From NCBI RefSeq assembly GCF_003863965.1, contig NZ_RRCN01000001.1, forward strand, positions 7,313,071 through 7,377,070: DNA of 64,000 nucleotides, in the 5' to 3' direction. The notes under the pieces are model-generated. The model searched no databases. It was not told the DNA's origin and worked only from the letters and a program-made list of their open reading frames with translations. This stretch comes from Paenibacillus oralis (GTDB lineage Bacteria; Bacillota; Bacilli; Paenibacillales; Paenibacillaceae). Below are positions 61,837 to 64,000 of this stretch, piece after piece. The position numbers and the translations under genes were made by a program. Position 1 is the stretch's first letter. Every line of letters begins with the position of its first letter.

Positions 61837-62434
61837 ACGAGACAAAGTTTAAGCTTTTATACCTGTCGGATTCCAAACTGACGCCGCGCCACTTTTACAA
61901 AGGGCTGCTCGAACAGCTTGGATGTGAGTCGAAATTTTACCATGGGGATGCCAAACGGCAACTGCACCGGGAGATTGAGCTCATGCGGGGGATTCACCGG
62001 CTGCAGCCCGTGGTGGTGGTAGATGAAGCCCATTTATTGGACCGGAAGATGCTGGAGGAGCTGCGCTTTCTGCTGAACATGAAAATGGATTCCCAGAGCC
62101 CCATGGCCTTGATTCTGGTTGGACAAAGTGAGCTGTGGGACCGACTGGGGCTGCAAGCGTACGCGGCGATTCGCCAGCGAATCGACATGCAGTGTTATCT
62201 TCCCCATCTGGACCGCGCAGAAATGGGAGCCTATATGAAAAGGCATCTGAGCGCTGCGGGTGCCGCGCACGAGTTGTTTACGGAGGCGGCGATAGATGAA
62301 ATCTACCGTTATTCCAGCGGAGCCGCCCGGCTGGTGAACAAGCTATGCACGCACGCCTTAATCTACGGCGCACAGAACAAGCACCGGATTGTGGACATAT
62401 GGTCAAGCGTGTGATTCAGGGAGAATTGTCATGA
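61794..62434 (+). pseudogene. Transposition AAA ATPase (TniB/ExeA-like), truncated
   Basis: The frame begins abruptly at TGKTTTIRRLGEELD, the end of Walker A, because about 45 N-terminal residues are deleted. Walker B is VVVVDEAHLLD, and the sensor region includes LILVGQSELWDRL. Near 62395 a missing base shifts the frame. In the corrected frame the protein ends HMVKRVIQGELS at 62434. The actual frame stops at 62414. This ATPase activates the TnsB-like transposase in such elements. Confidence 0.8.
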
Positions 62435-62460
62435 TTCTCCCTGTTTTACTCCCTTGCTGC

Positions 62461-62536
62461 GGACAGATTGACCGTCAATAGCAGGACAACTCATGCCGTC
62501 AACCTCTGGACATTATGGGCTAGCAGTAACAGGACG
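62461..62536. repeat. GGACA repeats with 24-base period, likely transposon end
   Basis: GGACA occurs at 62461, 62484 and 62508, and GGACG at 62532. Spacings are 23, 24 and 24 bases. Two of the units also share CCGTCAA exactly 12 bases before GGACA. They lie directly past the ATPase gene. Helically phased short repeats at an end are typical of TnsB/MuA-type transposase binding, so I read them as the right end of the element. Confidence 0.6.
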
Positions 62537-62543
62537 TGCCGAA

Positions 62544-62573
62544 AAAGACCCATAAAAAATATAATGGGTCTTT
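62544..62573. terminator. 10-bp hairpin with T-runs, GH1 terminator
   Basis: AAAGACCCAT and ATGGGTCTTT are exact complements around AAAAAATATA. The minus strand runs into TTTTTCGG. It probably was the terminator of the GH1 gene before the IS5-family element separated them. Confidence 0.7.
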
Positions 62574-62620
62574 CATTTCGAAAACATTGTTTAACTTTAG
62601 TTTATTGTTAATACATATTA

Positions 62621-63446
62621 GGGCGTGTATGCAAACCTAGGCGAGCCACACCATAATCGAAGCCAGTGTCAAAAAAGCCTTATACGAGCAGGCTAGTTTA
62701 TCATAGCGGGTCGCCAATCGGCGGTAATGCTTCACTTTATTGAAAAAACATTCGATGAGATGGCGTTCCTTGTAGTTTTCTTTGTCCCATTTGCGTTACT
62801 TTCGACGGTTTTTCTTACTGGGAATCACCGATACGGCAGCATGTTCCTCCAAGAGCTGATGAATTCGATCCGTATCATATGCGCGATCGGCCAAGACTTG
62901 TCTTTTCGTTAGCTCCATCTGGCTCAGCATCTCGTATCCGGTTACCGAGTCGTGGCATTGGCCACCAGTCAGCTCAAAGCGCAGGGGATTGCCCAAAGCA
63001 TCCACAAGCGCATGAATTTTGGTCGTCAATCCGCCACGGGATCGCCCAATTGCTTGCTGAAGGCCCCCCTTTTGCTCCCGCTCCATGCTGATGGACACGG
63101 ACAATCGTTGCATCAATCATGATACTTTCAAAGTCGGGTTCAATGGAGACATGCTCAAGTATTTGATCCCAAAGGCCAGCGATCTGCCAGCGTCGAAACC
63201 AGCTATAAACAGTAGACCAGGAACCATAGTATTCCGGTAGATCCCGCCACGGCGCCCCTGTTCGTGCGATCCAAAGCATCGCGTTTAGCATCTTTCGATG
63301 GTCTTTCGGGGGTCTCCCTCCTTGGGGTTTTCGTTCTGGCGGCAGCAGGTCTTTGATTTGTTCCCATTGGTCATCGCGTATTTCGTATCGTCTCTTCATA
63401 CCTACTACTTACCCATTTTATGGATTTATAGTTTGCATACACGCCC
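62621..63446 (-). mobile_element. IS5-family insertion sequence (826 bp)
   Basis: Both ends carry the perfect 16-bp inverted repeat GGGCGTGTATGCAAAC (62621-62636 and its complement 63431-63446). A direct TA flanks each side (62619-62620 and 63447-63448), fitting a 2-bp target duplication. Inside is one two-frame DDE transposase on the minus strand. The insertion point is the stop codon of the GH1 gene. Confidence 0.9.
62637..63399 (-). pseudogene. IS5-family transposase, two frames plus nonsense stop
   Basis: The first frame (ATG 63399 to 62974) gives RYEIRDDQWEQIKDLLPPER and the first catalytic Asp in SIMIDATIVRVHQHG. At A4G6 near 63070 the coding switches by +1 to a second frame with GGLQQAIGRSRGGLTTKIHA and DRAYDTDRI. 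This may be programmed frameshifting, known in IS5 relatives, or an indel. The second frame hits TAA at 62796-62798 after SKKNRRK and then continues as RKWDKENYKERHLIECFFNK, with the catalytic Glu, to 62637. The nonsense codon removes the catalytic Glu, so this copy is probably inactive. Confidence 0.85.
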
Positions 63447-64000
63447 TAGTTATTTGACAAATTCTCACCATTTGATTTAATGACCTTTTTATACCATTCA
63501 AATGATTTCTTCTTAATCCTATTTAAAGTACCATTGCCTTCATTGTCACGATCAACGTAGATGAAACCATAGCGTTTTTTCATTTCACCCGTCCCACCAG
63601 AAATAATATCGATAGGTCCCCACATCGTGTAACCAATTAAATTAACTCCTTGGTTTAAAGCTCTATTCATAGATTGAATATGGTCTATCAGATATTCTAT
63701 TCGATAATCGTCAACAATTTCACCATCCTCATTGAAATTATCCACTGCTCCCAGGCCATTTTCAACGATCATTAGTGGTAATTGATAGCGATCATATAAA
63801 TCATAGAGGGTATAGGCTAATCCTTCAGGATCAACTTGCCAACCCCATTCGCTTGCTTTAAGATAAGGATTTTTGGCGCCTCCCAAAAGATTCCCCAAAG
63901 TCATTTCAACGCCACTATCGCCACTAACGCAAAATGACATATAGTAACTAAATGTATACATATCAACGGTTCCTGCTTTTAAGATTTCCTCATCTTCTGG
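63446..64000 (-). CDS. GH1 6-phospho-beta-glucosidase (C-terminal part)
   Basis: About 184 C-terminal residues of a glycoside hydrolase family 1 enzyme; the start lies beyond the right edge. The catalytic nucleophile motif is IVENGLG, and further family blocks are YTMWGPIDIISGGTGEMKKR and GFIYVDRDNEGNG. The enzyme would cleave phosphorylated beta-glucosides such as cellobiose-6-phosphate after PTS uptake. Its TAG stop is made of the TA target duplication and the first G of the inserted IS. Removing the IS in thought gives TAA, so the protein end is unchanged. Confidence 0.9.
   Translation of the reverse strand, partial: PEDEEILKAGTVDMYTFSYYMSFCVSGDSGVEMTLGNLLGGAKNPYLKASEWGWQVDPEGLAYTLYDLYDRYQLPLMIVENGLGAVDNFNEDGEIVDDYRIEYLIDHIQSMNRALNQGVNLIGYTMWGPIDIISGGTGEMKKRYGFIYVDRDNEGNGTLNRIKKKSFEWYKKVIKSNGENLSNN

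Overview
The window looks like a chromosomal segment of a Paenibacillus-type Firmicute. The signs are many AGGAGG-type ribosome sites with TTG/GTG starts, YesM/YesN-like sensor-regulator pairs, numerous lipoprotein-anchored ABC importers, a sufCDB operon, GH1 glucosidases and Bacillus-type Zur and Fur boxes. No rRNA, tRNA or CRISPR array was seen. Species cannot be told from the sequence alone.

Layout. 1-1.0 kb: end of a membrane protein and an ABC ATPase. 1.03-1.5 kb: a decayed IS200-type element. 1.5-10.4 kb: an A+T-rich island holding a radical-SAM peptide (RiPP) cluster. It encodes an easily missed 46-residue precursor with a CxCxCxC core, an acyl-carrier-like protein, a partner protein of the clostridial Cys-rich peptide type, a SPASM radical SAM enzyme, an ABC exporter and a BcrA-like immunity transporter. 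A LytTR regulator and a GHKL sensor kinase (Agr type) diverge from it. 10.5-15.1 kb: solute-binding lipoprotein with its own YesMN-like two-component system. 15.2-33.9 kb: a metal island. Two Nik/Opp-type ABC importers, each behind Zur-like boxes, flank an ars operon, a Zur-type permease/YcgQ/COG0523 GTPase set, an MFS exporter and an AraC regulator with a Fur-like box. 34-36.8 kb: SsuABC/ThiXYZ-type importer behind a structured leader. 37-39.5 kb: NCS2 permease and divergent LysR regulator. 39.8-47.5 kb: sugar-type ABC importer in one operon with a HlyD-like adaptor, an OmpR-type two-component system and a propeller lipoprotein. 47.8-52.3 kb: marR-sufCDB-nifU behind a near-perfect Fur box.

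52.3-64 kb is a rearranged, mobile-element-rich zone. It contains a GH1 fossil, a nested inverted-repeat element, one intact and one beheaded solute-binding protein, a beheaded tyrosine recombinase, a TPR/ST7-like fragment, a quinone reductase with divergent MmyB-type regulator, an IS110 transposase, an IS1182 tail, a decayed TnsB-like transposase plus AAA ATPase, and an IS5-family copy inserted exactly at the stop codon of a GH1 gene that runs off the right edge.

The strongest candidate for an undescribed system is the RiPP island at 1.5-10.4 kb. The Zur-type metal island, the Fur/MarR-controlled suf operon and the structured leader at 36.7 kb come next. Family names are from memory of conserved families; no database search was run.
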